A stretch of 45,268 nt of DNA, taken from IMG/VR virus record IMGVR_UViG_3300046522_000744, positions 1 through 45,268 of that record, one strand, 5' to 3'. Positions 15,119 through 23,681 of the stretch are shown here, piece after piece; the stretch's first letter is position 1; each line of letters begins with the position of its first letter. The DNA is from a virus. The position numbers and the translations under genes are program-made. The notes under the pieces were generated by a model that saw only the letters and a program-made list of their open reading frames with translations, did not search any database and was not told where the DNA came from.

Positions 15119-15747
15119 GGCAGTTCCTTCGCGGCCGCCGCGGTGTAGGCGTTGAGGCAGGCGCGTTCCGCGGCCGTGACGAGTCTGTTGCCAAAATCGG
15201 CTTTGGGATTCTCCTCACGCACGATCAAGCGCCAGAGCTGATCGAGCTGCGCAAAGGGGGTTTCCAGGGTCTGCGCCGGTGGCCATCCGTAGGCGAGGGC
15301 AAACTCGTGTGTGAGGCTCGCGAAATAACAGGTGATCGGCTCGCGCTCGGTTCGGGTCGAACTTGGCGGCCGATCCAGGCGCGCCCCTTCGAGATAGTCC
15401 TCGATCGCGTCGCACATTTGTTCGCCGTCCAGGTCGGCAACGCGCGCGCAGAAACTCTCGCGATCGGCGTCACTCTCCGCGCGGACAATCCACAGGAATT
15501 GCACGATGTGCTCGGACAAAACCGTGCCGCCGACGATGACCGGAGAACCGCAGGCCGAGAGCAGCAGCAAGTGACGCGGCCGATACTGCTGCACGGGGAT
15601 GCCGCAGATATCGAGAGGCACATCGAGGAAGGCGAGTTCGCGTCGGCGATGGGTTTCCGCGCGCGCCGCGGCCACGGCTTCGGGCAGGCCGGGGACCTGG
15701 TCGAGTTCGACCGGTATTGCTTTGAGATGACTATCGTCCTGGTCCAT
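15115..15747 (-). CDS. Probable tail assembly chaperone-like protein
   Basis: 210 aa. The core ICGIPVQQYRPRHLLLLSA..SPVIVGG..LSEHIVQFLWIV (about residues 48-90) resembles the domain found upstream of tape measures in many siphoviruses, where it precedes tape-measure assembly. The C-terminal third (FASLTHEFALAYGWPP.., NRLVTAAERACLNAYT) is helical. It lies directly before the tape-measure gene with a 4-nt overlap. No G/GT-type frameshift partner was found. Confidence 0.55.
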   Translation of the reverse strand: MDQDDSHLKAIPVELDQVPGLPEAVAAARAETHRRRELAFLDVPLDICGIPVQQYRPRHLLLLSACGSPVIVGGTVLSEHIVQFLWIVRAESDADRESFCARVADLDGEQMCDAIEDYLEGARLDRPPSSTRTEREPITCYFASLTHEFALAYGWPPAQTLETPFAQLDQLWRLIVREENPKADFGNRLVTAAERACLNAYTAAAAKELP

Positions 15748-15771
15748 GCGCGGAGTGCGCCGGGCCGGGCG

Positions 15772-16152
15772 CTAGGTAAAGCTCTTGGTGAAGGTGATCG
15801 AGAAGGTCGCCTCTCCGTCCTGAATCCAGGAGTCAGAGACGCTTTCCACTTTCCACGCGACCGGGCTGCCACCGCCACGGGGCAGCAGATTAAACTTCTC
15901 GTACTTCTTCGGCAGCTTCTGAGTCGAGGTCCCGAACTGACCAGTGGCCGTGCCGTTGTCGATCTGGTCGATGAAGACTTGTCCGTCCGGTACTCCGACC
16001 TCGTTCAAACGCACCAATTTATTCGCCGGATAATTGATGTTGATGTTTTTGAGGACGTAGTCGGCATTCGTGCCGGTAACGTCCTTCATCGTCGTTTTCT
16101 GGCTGCCGTACTGGACGCCGCCGTCTTGATGAGTTCCTGCGGGATCGGGCAT
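15772..16152 (-). CDS. Putative tail tube protein
   Basis: 126 aa from ATG at 16152 (MPDPAGTHQDGGVQYG). An alternative ATG at 16170 would add six residues and overlap nothing. Small, beta-rich, with INYPANKLVRLNEVGVPDG, SPVAWKVESVSDSWIQDG and ATFSITFTKSFT, i.e. alternating hydrophobic strands. It lies between the tail terminator-like gene and the chaperone-like gene, where the tube protein gene is expected. Shorter than lambda gpV. Assignment is from position and size. Confidence 0.5.
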   Translation of the reverse strand: MPDPAGTHQDGGVQYGSQKTTMKDVTGTNADYVLKNININYPANKLVRLNEVGVPDGQVFIDQIDNGTATGQFGTSTQKLPKKYEKFNLLPRGGGSPVAWKVESVSDSWIQDGEATFSITFTKSFT

Positions 16153-16198
16153 GGCCCGAGGTGGTGTCAATCAAGCGGCTCCACGCCGTCCGCGGCCC

Positions 16199-16681
16199 CT
16201 AGAGTTCCGGCCATGCCGTATCCCGGATGCAAACAGTGCCCGCAATTTGAATGATCGAAACGTCGGTATCGTCGCCGGTTTCGATCGAAGGAATGGTGCC
16301 CGCCTCTTGCCGCGCTGTGAGCACATGAAAAGGCATCAGGGCTTCCGTGAACGAATCGGTGGCGTACTGCGCGATGATGCGCACCCGCGCGCGCATGTGC
16401 CGGTGACTGTCCGGCCCGGCAGCGTCGCGCACTGTCACGACTTCGGCATCGAGGCGGAAAAACCAGGCATCGAGCCAGAATTGTCCGCGCCGATCCGGAC
16501 CGCGATGTCCGGTGGTAGCGCCGAGCGAACACTTGAGATTCACCAGCGGCACCACCAGGTCTTTGGGGCTCCGCTGTGGGTAGGCGCGCATCCCGTGCTT
16601 GCCGAGCACAGCTTCCCACGCGGTTTCCACGGCGGTTTCCACATCGAAAAGCGTTTCGAGATCGGGGGCGGCTTTGCTCAT
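16199..16681 (-). CDS. Tail terminator-like protein (gpU position)
   Basis: 160 aa, alpha/beta, with an N-terminal helix (DLETLFDVETAVETAWEAVL) followed by strands. The pattern resembles tail terminator proteins, which cap the tail tube. Order (joining protein, gp10/Z-like, this, tube, chaperone, tape measure) supports the role. ATG at 16681; 55 nt separate it from the preceding gene's stop. Confidence 0.5.
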   Translation of the reverse strand: MSKAAPDLETLFDVETAVETAWEAVLGKHGMRAYPQRSPKDLVVPLVNLKCSLGATTGHRGPDRRGQFWLDAWFFRLDAEVVTVRDAAGPDSHRHMRARVRIIAQYATDSFTEALMPFHVLTARQEAGTIPSIETGDDTDVSIIQIAGTVCIRDTAWPEL

Positions 16682-16736
16682 CCCCAGCGACCGACGTCAA
16701 CGCCAGCGGACATTTTTTCCCGGCTTTGTGCGCTGC

Positions 16737-17531
16737 TCACTCGGCCACGAAGATTCCAGGATAGCGTGCGGCGCGATAGGTGATATCCGCGAAGACATCG
16801 TGTTTGATGTCGTGTTGAAAGGCGCGGAGACGCTGCTGGATCGCGCCCTGCAGGATGGCCGCGCCATTGTAGCGGCGGATCAGGGCGCCATTCGTATTGA
16901 CCAGCTCGACGAAGCTCGTCGCGCCCTGCTGGACGAAGCGGCTGCGCGCTCCATCGTCGAAGGGCGTGGACGACTTCCGCACATAAACCGGCACTGCGGT
17001 CTTGAGCGGCGCGTTCACTCGCTGCGCAATCTGCACCCACGACTTTTTGAGAGCGCCGACGGCTTTCGCAGCCGCCTGTGCTTTCGGTTCGAGTCCTCCT
17101 GCGATGGAAGTCTGCAGCGCTCGCACGCGTTTCCCCTTTGCCCAATTGCCCGACTCAATGCGCTCCTGGGGAATGAAGACGCGCGCCCCAGCGCGGTTCG
17201 TTCCGACATACCATTGATGCCCGAGCCGACCGCCACGGGTGCCGGTGAGCGTTTGCAGGAACGGTCGCTCCGGCCGGCCGACGCGATTGTTGGGCGGGAC
17301 CAGGGTCCCCTTTTCGTCGACGTAACGCGAGGGCTTCATCACGCGCAGCGCAGCTTTGAATTGCGCGTCTTTGTAGTTGCCGGATTTCGGTCCGGGGCTG
17401 CGCGTGATGCAAATGCTCAGAACGTGCCCGGCCTGTTGCCCCAAGACTTCCTCGCGCGGTTTCCCGCTGATCTCGGTGAGACCCTGGATAAAGGCGTCGA
17501 AGCCGCGAGTGTCGAGTTCTGCAGCGTTCAC
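16737..17531 (-). CDS. Minor tail / head-tail connector protein (gpZ or HK97-gp10-like position)
   Basis: 264 aa. The N-terminus ELDTRGFDAFIQGLTEISGK followed by a basic middle (RSPGPKSGNYKD, RYVDEKGTL, RVGRPERPF) and a helical C-terminus is typical of the HK97 gp10/gpZ class of tail completion proteins. ATG at 17531, 20 nt after the preceding stop. Assignment by position and general pattern. Confidence 0.5.
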   Translation of the reverse strand: MNAAELDTRGFDAFIQGLTEISGKPREEVLGQQAGHVLSICITRSPGPKSGNYKDAQFKAALRVMKPSRYVDEKGTLVPPNNRVGRPERPFLQTLTGTRGGRLGHQWYVGTNRAGARVFIPQERIESGNWAKGKRVRALQTSIAGGLEPKAQAAAKAVGALKKSWVQIAQRVNAPLKTAVPVYVRKSSTPFDDGARSRFVQQGATSFVELVNTNGALIRRYNGAAILQGAIQQRLRAFQHDIKHDVFADITYRAARYPGIFVAE

Positions 17532-17550
17532 CCTGCCGCCCGCACGTCAA

Positions 17551-17871
17551 TCACTGGCCGTGCGTCGGCTTGAGATGCAGGCGCAGAAGCGGATCGGCCG
17601 GATCGTCCTCGATCACGAAGAGCTGCCTCTTTTTTCCGTCGAGCGTCACGACCAGGCGGTCGGCCAGCCGCAACCGTGAAAATTCCGTGCGCTTCATTTC
17701 AACGACCACGGAGCCTTCCGCCCAAAGGCCAGAGTCCCGCAGTTCTTTCGAGGCCAGAGAATTGCCGGCCACGCAGGTCGCCGTGAGACCGTTGTGCGCG
17801 ATGGTGGAAGGGGCTTCTTCAGCAACCTCATCAAAGCCTTCCTCGAAGATGTCCGAAAATTCGCCCATCAC
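17551..17871 (-). CDS. Head-tail joining protein, gpFII-like
   Basis: 106 aa. The opening MMGEFSDIFEEGFDEVAEEAPSTI and the beta-rich rest (EMKRTEFSRLRLADRLVVTLDGKKRQLFVI-EDDP; key points RTEFSRLR, GKKRQLFVI) follow the layout of lambda gpFII (FDNLF..A...A..T; RTDEVRQLRRGDTL). It would connect the head to the tail. Overlaps the preceding gene by 4 nt. Confidence 0.5.
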   Translation of the reverse strand: MMGEFSDIFEEGFDEVAEEAPSTIAHNGLTATCVAGNSLASKELRDSGLWAEGSVVVEMKRTEFSRLRLADRLVVTLDGKKRQLFVIEDDPADPLLRLHLKPTHGQ

Positions 17872-18083
17872 TCCGCGCCCATTTTTCTGCGCGGACCGCC
17901 CGGCACTGGCGCGGTGATTTCTTCGAGTTCCCCGAGCTTATCGCGGAGTTTCCGCAGCTCCACATGAGCGGCCGTCTTATCCCCGAAAACCTTGACCGTG
18001 CCATCGCTCCGGATCGCGATCTGCGCGATGTTGTGACCGGTGGCCGGCGCGTAACAGTTGAGGATCGAGGCGATCGGGCTCAT
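17868..18083 (-). CDS. Small phage protein of unknown function
   Basis: 71 aa. MSPIASILNCYAPATGHNIAQIAIRSDG begins with a short beta-like stretch and is followed by a helix HVELRKLRDKLGELEEI. Overlaps both neighbours by 4 nt (stop/start at 18080-18083 and 17868-17871), so translation is probably coupled. In the head-tail joining region; not recognised. Confidence 0.6.
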   Translation of the reverse strand: MSPIASILNCYAPATGHNIAQIAIRSDGTVKVFGDKTAAHVELRKLRDKLGELEEITAPVPGGPRRKMGAE

Positions 18084-18676
18084 GCCTCAACCTTGGCCTT
18101 GTCGAGCTTGACGTGCGGGGCCTGGGGTTGCGTCTCGACCTGCAGAAACTTCACCACCTCGAGGCGTTTGGCTGGGCTGTTCTTGAGCAGCCGATCGAGG
18201 ACATCCTGGAAGCTCTTGCACGGCTCGAAGGTCTCGAATCGATCGAACAACGTCGAGAAGTGATCGCCAGCCAGGCGGCGCGCTTCCGTCTCCCGCTCCG
18301 CGAAAAACTCCCGCAGTAACTTCGGCGAACCTTTCTTCACGCCTTTGGTCACGAGCCATTCCTTGTACGCATCCTTGGGGTAGAGATCGAAGGACAACGC
18401 TTTCTCAGTCGGCACCACGACGCTGCAAACGTGATCGTTGGCGTCGCCGTATTTCCCCGCAACCGCAGCGGCCAGGGCCACCCGCTCGGCCAGATCGAGA
18501 GTTTGATTGGCCCGTATCTTCTCCGCGATCGCAGCCGGCGCGCGCAAAAGGATCAACTCCCGCTTTTCGTCTTCCAACTTGGCCTGCAGAGCTTCCACCT
18601 GCTGCGTGTAGTGATGGATGCTGTAGACGATGGCGTCGCTTTCAGGCGACCGAATGATCTCAGGTTTTGCGGGCAT
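18080..18676 (-). CDS. Phage head-region protein of unknown function, 198 aa
   Basis: 198 aa from ATG at 18676. Helical and charged; a coiled-coil-like segment lies at about residues 24-45 (YTQQVEALQAKLEDEKRELI) and a second helical half at 105-170 (LLREFFAERETEARRLAG). It lies between the decoration protein and the joining protein, near the lambda FI position. A strong hairpin (18702-18739) precedes it. Function not recognised. Confidence 0.6.
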   Translation of the reverse strand: MPAKPEIIRSPESDAIVYSIHHYTQQVEALQAKLEDEKRELILLRAPAAIAEKIRANQTLDLAERVALAAAVAGKYGDANDHVCSVVVPTEKALSFDLYPKDAYKEWLVTKGVKKGSPKLLREFFAERETEARRLAGDHFSTLFDRFETFEPCKSFQDVLDRLLKNSPAKRLEVVKFLQVETQPQAPHVKLDKAKVEA

Positions 18677-18701
18677 GGTGGTGTGGTTGCGGAAAGGCCG
18701 C

Positions 18702-18739
18702 ACTCCGCGCCGGGTTCCAACCAAGGCCCGGCGCGGAGT
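18702..18739. terminator. Strong intercistronic hairpin between capsid and joining genes
   Basis: A perfect 13-bp inverted repeat, ACTCCGCGCCGGG (18702-18714) and CCCGGCGCGGAGT (18727-18739), with a 12-nt loop. It sits in the 113-nt gap between the decoration gene and the next late gene. No long T-tract follows on the leftward strand, so partial termination or mRNA processing is likelier than full termination. Either would raise capsid over connector output. Confidence 0.55.
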
Positions 18740-18789
18740 CCCTGCCTATGAATCAAACAAACTGCGGCGGGCGCGCTGGCCCGCGGAAT

Positions 18790-19197
18790 TCAGTAGAGCT
18801 TCGGACGAAGGCTGATCGTGAGCGACTTCGCGCTCATGTCGCCCGAGGTGCCGGCCGTCGTCGCCTTCACGTTCACGTAGCGGCCGACGGTCGGAGGCAG
18901 ACGAAACTTCACTTCCTGCGCGGCGATCGTAGAGCCAGTGCCGGTGATGGTCTTGGTGAGACCGGCCGACGTGGTCGGGGTAACGGCGTCGCCCGTCTGG
19001 ACAAGCAGGATCAGCGTGTCGGCGGTGTTTAGCTCCGAGCTGGTCAGCGCCGGGACTTCGACGACGAGTTCCACGTCCTTGACCGAAGAGCCGGCGGCGT
19101 TCCGATCGGAGGTGGCTCCGAGGTCGAAGTCGCTGCTCGTCACGGAACCATCGGAGGCCGTGAGCGCGCGGGTGAGTGTGATATTGAGGTCTTTCAT
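18790..19197 (-). CDS. Putative capsid decoration/cement protein
   Basis: 135 aa, nearly all beta: short strands alternating with Thr/Ser/Asp/Gly turns (SSDFDLGATSDRNAAG, VELVVEVPALTSSELNTADTL). The pattern of a strand ending in DLG, then long paired strands, resembles Bbp16-type capsid cement proteins. Gene order (scaffold, major capsid, small gene, this) also fits. No Cys, no signal. ATG at 19197. Confidence 0.5.
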   Translation of the reverse strand: MKDLNITLTRALTASDGSVTSSDFDLGATSDRNAAGSSVKDVELVVEVPALTSSELNTADTLILLVQTGDAVTPTTSAGLTKTITGTGSTIAAQEVKFRLPPTVGRYVNVKATTAGTSGDMSAKSLTISLRPKLY

Positions 19198-19221
19198 GAG
19201 GTGCGTCGTTCTTGGCAGCGC

Positions 19222-19437
19222 TTACTTTTTCGGGTCGTCCTTCGGCTTTTCTTCCTTGGCAGGTTTTTCCTTCTCGAAGGTTACGCAGCCGATCTTCGGT
19301 TCCTTCACGACCTGGCACTTCGTCACGACCGGCTCGCCGTCCTCGGGACCGATGTCCACGGTGCCGTCCTTGTGTTCCTTGAGCACGGCAAAGGGCTTCG
19401 GAGCCTGGTTTTCCTGATGGTAGTGGGCGACTTTCAT
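19222..19437 (-). CDS. Small Lys/Glu-rich protein downstream of the capsid gene
   Basis: 71 aa. A beta-like N-terminal half (MKVAHYHQENQAPKPFAVL, VVTKCQVV) ends with a charged tail EKEKPAKEEKPKDDPKK. It lies between the major capsid and decoration genes, 44 nt after the capsid stop. Similar small genes accompany this capsid type in many prophages. Function unknown. Confidence 0.55.
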   Translation of the reverse strand: MKVAHYHQENQAPKPFAVLKEHKDGTVDIGPEDGEPVVTKCQVVKEPKIGCVTFEKEKPAKEEKPKDDPKK

Positions 19438-19481
19438 GGTGTGAAAAAGTGGGCTTGCGGAGAGATGACGGACGCGCGGGC

Positions 19482-20603
19482 TTAGGACTCGATCGCGTCG
19501 GTGTTGAGGATGTTGTCGGACTCCGTGATCGGGATGCCGTCATACTCGCGCGGGCGTGGCGCGATGAGTTCCTGATTCGGGCGGGTTGTGCCCATGCCCA
19601 TCAAAGTGACCGTGCGGCTAGTCTGGAGCTGCGTGCAGGAGCGCTTGCTCATGAAGATGCGATCCGGGCGGAAGTTCGCCGGGAAGAGCTGCAGCGCGGC
19701 ATTGAGCTTCGCGTCGGTCAGGCCCTTGCCGCTATCTTCGGTCAGGTTGCAGATCCGGACGACGCTGTGCGCCGCGGCGGTCTGCAAACCGAGGTAACTC
19801 GAAAGCTCCGATGTGTACGCCCAGGCGGGCTTGTTATTGGCATCGAGGATCGTCTCGATGATGAAGTCAGGCAGTTCGATGATTCCGCCGGCGTTGCGCG
19901 CCCGGCCGGCTTTCAGCTCCACGAAATTTTCGCCGAACTTCACCAGGTAGACGCTGGACGCGGTCGTCGCAGTGGTGCCCGTCGCATTGTAGGTGAACGC
20001 ACCGCCGAAGGGAGTGAAGGCTTTCAAGCCAGGGAAACCCTTGGCGTCCGTGCTGACGCCATACCAGATCTGCGCACCGATGGTCTTGAGCCCGGCTTCC
20101 ATGACGCCCTTCGCTTCATACGCCTGATAACCAGCAGCGCCGCCGCGCTTCCAGTTGTCGGCGATGTGCTTGAACGCCTCGATGCGGCCGCCAAAACGGA
20201 AGCACTCGTGATCGATGAGTTTCAGCTCGCTCTTGCTCGGAGTGAAACCTTCGCCAGCGTGTGCAAAGACGACTGAAGGCCGTCCCGTGCGGTGGAGCGT
20301 CTGATAGTTGAGCTGGCCGAGACCGAGGTCTTCGACGGGAAACAGGCCCAGCTCTGGCGAGACATCGGTGAGGTCATCGATGATGCCGGCAACCGCGTCG
20401 TTCGAGTTCGCCTTGGCGAGATCGAGAAAGTTGAGGGTCGCCATGCCGAGCACCGGAAAGAGCGGAAGCGAGGATAGATCGCTGAGCACCGCGAAATGGG
20501 TGAGCTGCGCAACGACCGTGTCGCCGATGCACAGCGCGACAGCCGCGAAAAGAAGGACCGCGAAAAGGCCGAGGACGTTGCGGGCGGAATTGGAGAATCG
20601 CAT
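19482..20603 (-). CDS. Major capsid protein (HK97 fold expected), with unusual hydrophobic N-terminal extension
   Basis: 373 aa from ATG at 20603. A typical start for this capsid family, MATLNFLDLAKANSND, occurs internally at 20444 (320 aa). After it follow pattern elements of such capsids: TDVSPELGLFPVEDL, NYQTLHRTGRPSVVFA, and the P-domain-like C-terminal part with FRPDRIFMSKR and DGIPITESDNIL. The extra 53 residues contain a 20-residue hydrophobic stretch (NVLGLFAVLLFAAVALC) that looks like a signal or membrane segment. Either the true start is 20444 and the upstream part is a separate small ORF in frame, or a capsid precursor carries this extension. Neither ATG has a clear Shine-Dalgarno sequence. 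Confidence 0.75.
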   Translation of the reverse strand: MRFSNSARNVLGLFAVLLFAAVALCIGDTVVAQLTHFAVLSDLSSLPLFPVLGMATLNFLDLAKANSNDAVAGIIDDLTDVSPELGLFPVEDLGLGQLNYQTLHRTGRPSVVFAHAGEGFTPSKSELKLIDHECFRFGGRIEAFKHIADNWKRGGAAGYQAYEAKGVMEAGLKTIGAQIWYGVSTDAKGFPGLKAFTPFGGAFTYNATGTTATTASSVYLVKFGENFVELKAGRARNAGGIIELPDFIIETILDANNKPAWAYTSELSSYLGLQTAAAHSVVRICNLTEDSGKGLTDAKLNAALQLFPANFRPDRIFMSKRSCTQLQTSRTVTLMGMGTTRPNQELIAPRPREYDGIPITESDNILNTDAIES

Positions 20604-20638
20604 GGAGTGTTTTTTGGATTGAGCGTTGAGCGGAAAAA

Positions 20639-21196
20639 TTAAGCGGCTGCGGGCTTGGGCTGGCGGCTCTCGAGATAGGCGACGGCCTTGGCGCGGCCAG
20701 TCAGGTCGGACTTCCCGGCCTGCTTGCTGCCTTCCTCTTTGACGGCCGTGGTGAAAGGTGGGGTGAGACCGGCTTTCGCTGCGGTTTCGTTGGCTTTGGT
20801 TTGCGCGATCGCGGTTTCGCTCCGCGCATCGGTCGCAGCCTTTTCCGCCGTTGCTTTGGCCGTCTCTGCCGTGGTGAGCTTTCCCTGCAATTCCGTTTTC
20901 GCGCACTCGGCGGCACTGAGCTTCGTCTGCAGATCATTCTTCGCGGTCTCCGCCGCATCGAGTTTCGCCTGCAAATCCGCCTTCGCCTGTTCCCCGGCCG
21001 CCTTGGCGGTCTCGGCATCGACCTTGGCAGTTTCCGCCTTCGCCTTCTCGTCAGTCAGCTTTTGAATCGTGGCGTCGGATTCCTTCAACTTCGCGGTCAA
21101 CTCCGGAATCGTCAGCGCCTTGCCACTGCCACCTGCAGCGTCCTTTTCTGCGTTGAGAAAGTGGCGGGTCCAGGCGGGTGCAAAACGTGGGTTCAT
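20639..21196 (-). CDS. Capsid scaffold-like protein
   Basis: 185 aa from ATG at 21196. The central 120 residues are almost pure coiled coil with 11-residue-like repeats of Ala/Lys/Glu/Thr (AETAKVDAETAKAAGEQAK, LQAKLDAAETAK). It sits between the S49 protease and the major capsid gene, exactly where lambda Nu3 scaffold or protease fusions lie. The C-terminus KAVAYLESRQPKPAAA is basic, plausibly the capsid-binding end. Confidence 0.7.
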   Translation of the reverse strand: MNPRFAPAWTRHFLNAEKDAAGGSGKALTIPELTAKLKESDATIQKLTDEKAKAETAKVDAETAKAAGEQAKADLQAKLDAAETAKNDLQTKLSAAECAKTELQGKLTTAETAKATAEKAATDARSETAIAQTKANETAAKAGLTPPFTTAVKEEGSKQAGKSDLTGRAKAVAYLESRQPKPAAA

Positions 21197-21240
21197 AATG
21201 AAAAGTGAGCGCGTGCGCGGGAGTCTCGCTTTGCGGCGTG

Positions 21241-22107
21241 TCAATGGCCGGAGTAACCGACCAGCGAGAGCAGCGCCTCCATGGCGTCGGCCTTCGATCC
21301 GACCTGGTCGACCAGGCCGAGCGAGGCGGCTTGTTTTCCGCTGAACCATTGGCCGCGCATCGAGGACGCCTGCACCGACGGCCGGGCGGCGCTGACCATC
21401 GCGCGAAAGTCCGCTCCGAGGGATTGTGTGCGCTCGTTGAGGAAGGTGGCTTCCGGCAGGGTCATCGCGCGGTAGGGCGTGCCGCTGGCCTTCAGGTCGC
21501 CACTCGTGAACTGTTCCACTTTTACGCCGAAGCGTTCCAACATGCCGGCGATGTTGGTGAACGAAGAAATGGTGCCGATCGAGCCGACGATCGCGGAGGC
21601 TGAGGCGACGATGGCCGTCGCCTGCACCGAGAGAGCGTAAGCGGCACTCGCGCCGATTTGTTCGATCATCGCCACCACGGGTTTCGCCGCGGCGGCGTTG
21701 GCCACGGCCGCGGCTGCTTCTTCCATCCCGACGACCGATCCGCCAGGGCTGCCGACATCGAGCAGGATCCCGCGCACCGCTCCGTCCCTCGCCGCGTCGT
21801 TAAACTCGGCGATCAACGAATTGTAATCGGTCATGCCGAAGATCTGATCGATGCGCGCGAGGCCGCGCCCGAGCACGTCGTTCACATGGATCGTGGCGAT
21901 CCCGTTGGCATCCACCGCGTAGTCGCGACGGCCCACGATGAAATCCGCGAGCGAAAGATTTTCCTCCCGTGCAAGCGCCCCCTCGACGCCCGCTTCTTCG
22001 TTACGCGTAAGCCGCGCGAAAAATGGAGTTAGCCGGGCGAGAATGTTACCGAGCGCCGGTTCGTGGATGGCCAGCTCTTCGGTGGCGAGGATTTCGTGAA
22101 GTCTCAT
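21241..22107 (-). CDS. Prohead protease, S49 family (gpC-like)
   Basis: 288 aa. A ClpP/SppA-type fold: GILLDVGSPGGSVVGM (residues about 112-127), the nucleophile Ser in IGASAAYALS, GSIGTISS, and the catalytic Lys in GDLKASG. It processes the portal/scaffold/capsid proteins during head maturation. Start overlaps the portal stop by 4 nt (22104-22107). Lambda gpC equivalents lie in the same place between portal and scaffold. Confidence 0.9.
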   Translation of the reverse strand: MRLHEILATEELAIHEPALGNILARLTPFFARLTRNEEAGVEGALAREENLSLADFIVGRRDYAVDANGIATIHVNDVLGRGLARIDQIFGMTDYNSLIAEFNDAARDGAVRGILLDVGSPGGSVVGMEEAAAAVANAAAAKPVVAMIEQIGASAAYALSVQATAIVASASAIVGSIGTISSFTNIAGMLERFGVKVEQFTSGDLKASGTPYRAMTLPEATFLNERTQSLGADFRAMVSAARPSVQASSMRGQWFSGKQAASLGLVDQVGSKADAMEALLSLVGYSGH

Positions 22108-23681
22108 TTCGTTTCCTCGGTGTCTGTCTTCTTCTCGCCATCGGTGCCGCCCTTCTCATCCTGTTCCTTTTTGTCCGCCTCGTCCTTGATGAGAGCGGCC
22201 CCGGGATCGAGCGCGGTGAAGTAGGCGAACATCTCGGGCATGCCGGCGTCGTCGCACATCTTCTTCAGCGTCTTCATCTCGCGGATGCGCTGCTGCATTT
22301 GCGCGAACCAGTTTTGCCCACGCGCGTTGTAGTAGTCGCGGAGGTTGAGCTGCAGGCTGCGCAGTTTCTGGATATCGAGCGCGCCTTCGCGGCCGATATC
22401 GACCGTAAGGCGCGCGGGATATTGCCAGCCGACCTTTTCCCACCAGAGCGGATCTTTGCACGGGGCGAGTAGACCGTTCGCAATCCGCCATTCGATCACG
22501 CGGATCGCGGCCGGAGTGCAAAAGCGGTAAGCCAGGCCATCGGCCAGGATTTGGAAAAAGAGATCGGCCCGGCCGAGAATGAAGCGGGTATTGGCCCCGC
22601 CCAGGCTGCTCGGATCCCAAAAGAATTCCATCGGCACACCGGGCGCCAGGCACGCGTCGCGCAGCATCAAGTCCCGCACAAAGGGTGCAACCAGCGGACT
22701 CGGAGCATTGCTCGCGACCATCTTCACGTCCCCTTCCCCATCCACGTAGGCGATGCCGGCGCCGGCGTTGCGGCCGGCTGCCTCGAGTTCGACTGCGCCG
22801 TCGTCTTCGCCTGGTCGTGAAGACGCCGCCTTGATCGCGCCAAACGCGCCGCGCGTCGGTTTCTTCCCGATGTTCTTCATCACCAGGGCGACGAGCTGCT
22901 GAGCCTTCGCGCTGCGCATGGCGTAGTTGCGCAACTGATAGACATCGACCAGCGGATTGATGGCCTGAGCGAGCGGGGTCACTCCGCGCGGCTGGTTGGT
23001 CGCATGCGGACGATACCAGTGGCAGATCTCGCCCACGGGGACGGTCGCGAAGCTGTCGACCGCACCGGTGCGAACGAAATAATTCACGGGCTCGCCGTAT
23101 TGCCCGAGTTCCACGCCGTCGATGATCTCAGGCACTTTCGCCGGATTGCCGATGAGCGGCTTTTGCGATGGCGTGCGGACATCGTTCGAGTCGATTGCCC
23201 AAAAGCTCGGCGCGCCCTTCTCCCCTCCCCGTGGCGACGGCCAGCGCGGGTTTTCGACGAAGGCGGAAAAGAACTCGCCGCGCATGGTCCACTGCTCGAT
23301 CGCGTGGGCCTGCAGCTCGTAAAAGTTTCGCCGGGCGGCGATATCGCAACGGCTCGGGGTCAGTGCCCAATTCTCGAAATCACGCTCGGCGGCGAGATTC
23401 CACTCGTGATCTTCGGTCTCGAACTGGACCGCGATGCCTTTGCCGATGGTGTGCCGGGCGATGCCTTCGACCAGCTCTTTGACGAGCGCGAAGTTTTGCC
23501 AGAGCCACTCGGCCTTTTCATTGAGGGCCGTACGATTCCAGGCTGAGACGTAAAGCCGCGAATCCTGGGGCAGAAGGAAGCGCACATTGGCGCGGTCGAT
23601 CGACGTGGCGAGCGCGTCCTCAAAAGCGTTGCCGCCGCCAGAGCCGCCCATCATTCGCCGGATGAAATTTGGGAACTTCAT
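22104..23681 (-). CDS. Portal protein (lambda gpB family)
   Basis: 525 aa. Matches the lambda-type portal family: an N-terminal region with RNYAMRSAKAQQLVAL, conserved stretches ICHWYRP.....RGVTPLAQAINPL, and SLGGANTRFILGRAD near the C-terminal third. The C-terminus is acidic and Lys-rich. It forms the dodecameric DNA channel of the head. ATG at 23681 overlaps the preceding small gene by 4 nt. Confidence 0.9.
   Translation of the reverse strand: MKFPNFIRRMMGGSGGGNAFEDALATSIDRANVRFLLPQDSRLYVSAWNRTALNEKAEWLWQNFALVKELVEGIARHTIGKGIAVQFETEDHEWNLAAERDFENWALTPSRCDIAARRNFYELQAHAIEQWTMRGEFFSAFVENPRWPSPRGGEKGAPSFWAIDSNDVRTPSQKPLIGNPAKVPEIIDGVELGQYGEPVNYFVRTGAVDSFATVPVGEICHWYRPHATNQPRGVTPLAQAINPLVDVYQLRNYAMRSAKAQQLVALVMKNIGKKPTRGAFGAIKAASSRPGEDDGAVELEAAGRNAGAGIAYVDGEGDVKMVASNAPSPLVAPFVRDLMLRDACLAPGVPMEFFWDPSSLGGANTRFILGRADLFFQILADGLAYRFCTPAAIRVIEWRIANGLLAPCKDPLWWEKVGWQYPARLTVDIGREGALDIQKLRSLQLNLRDYYNARGQNWFAQMQQRIREMKTLKKMCDDAGMPEMFAYFTALDPGAALIKDEADKKEQDEKGGTDGEKKTDTEETK

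Noticed and set aside
15307-16254. Rightward 315-aa ORF across the chaperone and tube genes
   Set aside because: Antisense shadow of the leftward tail operon with no recognisable features.
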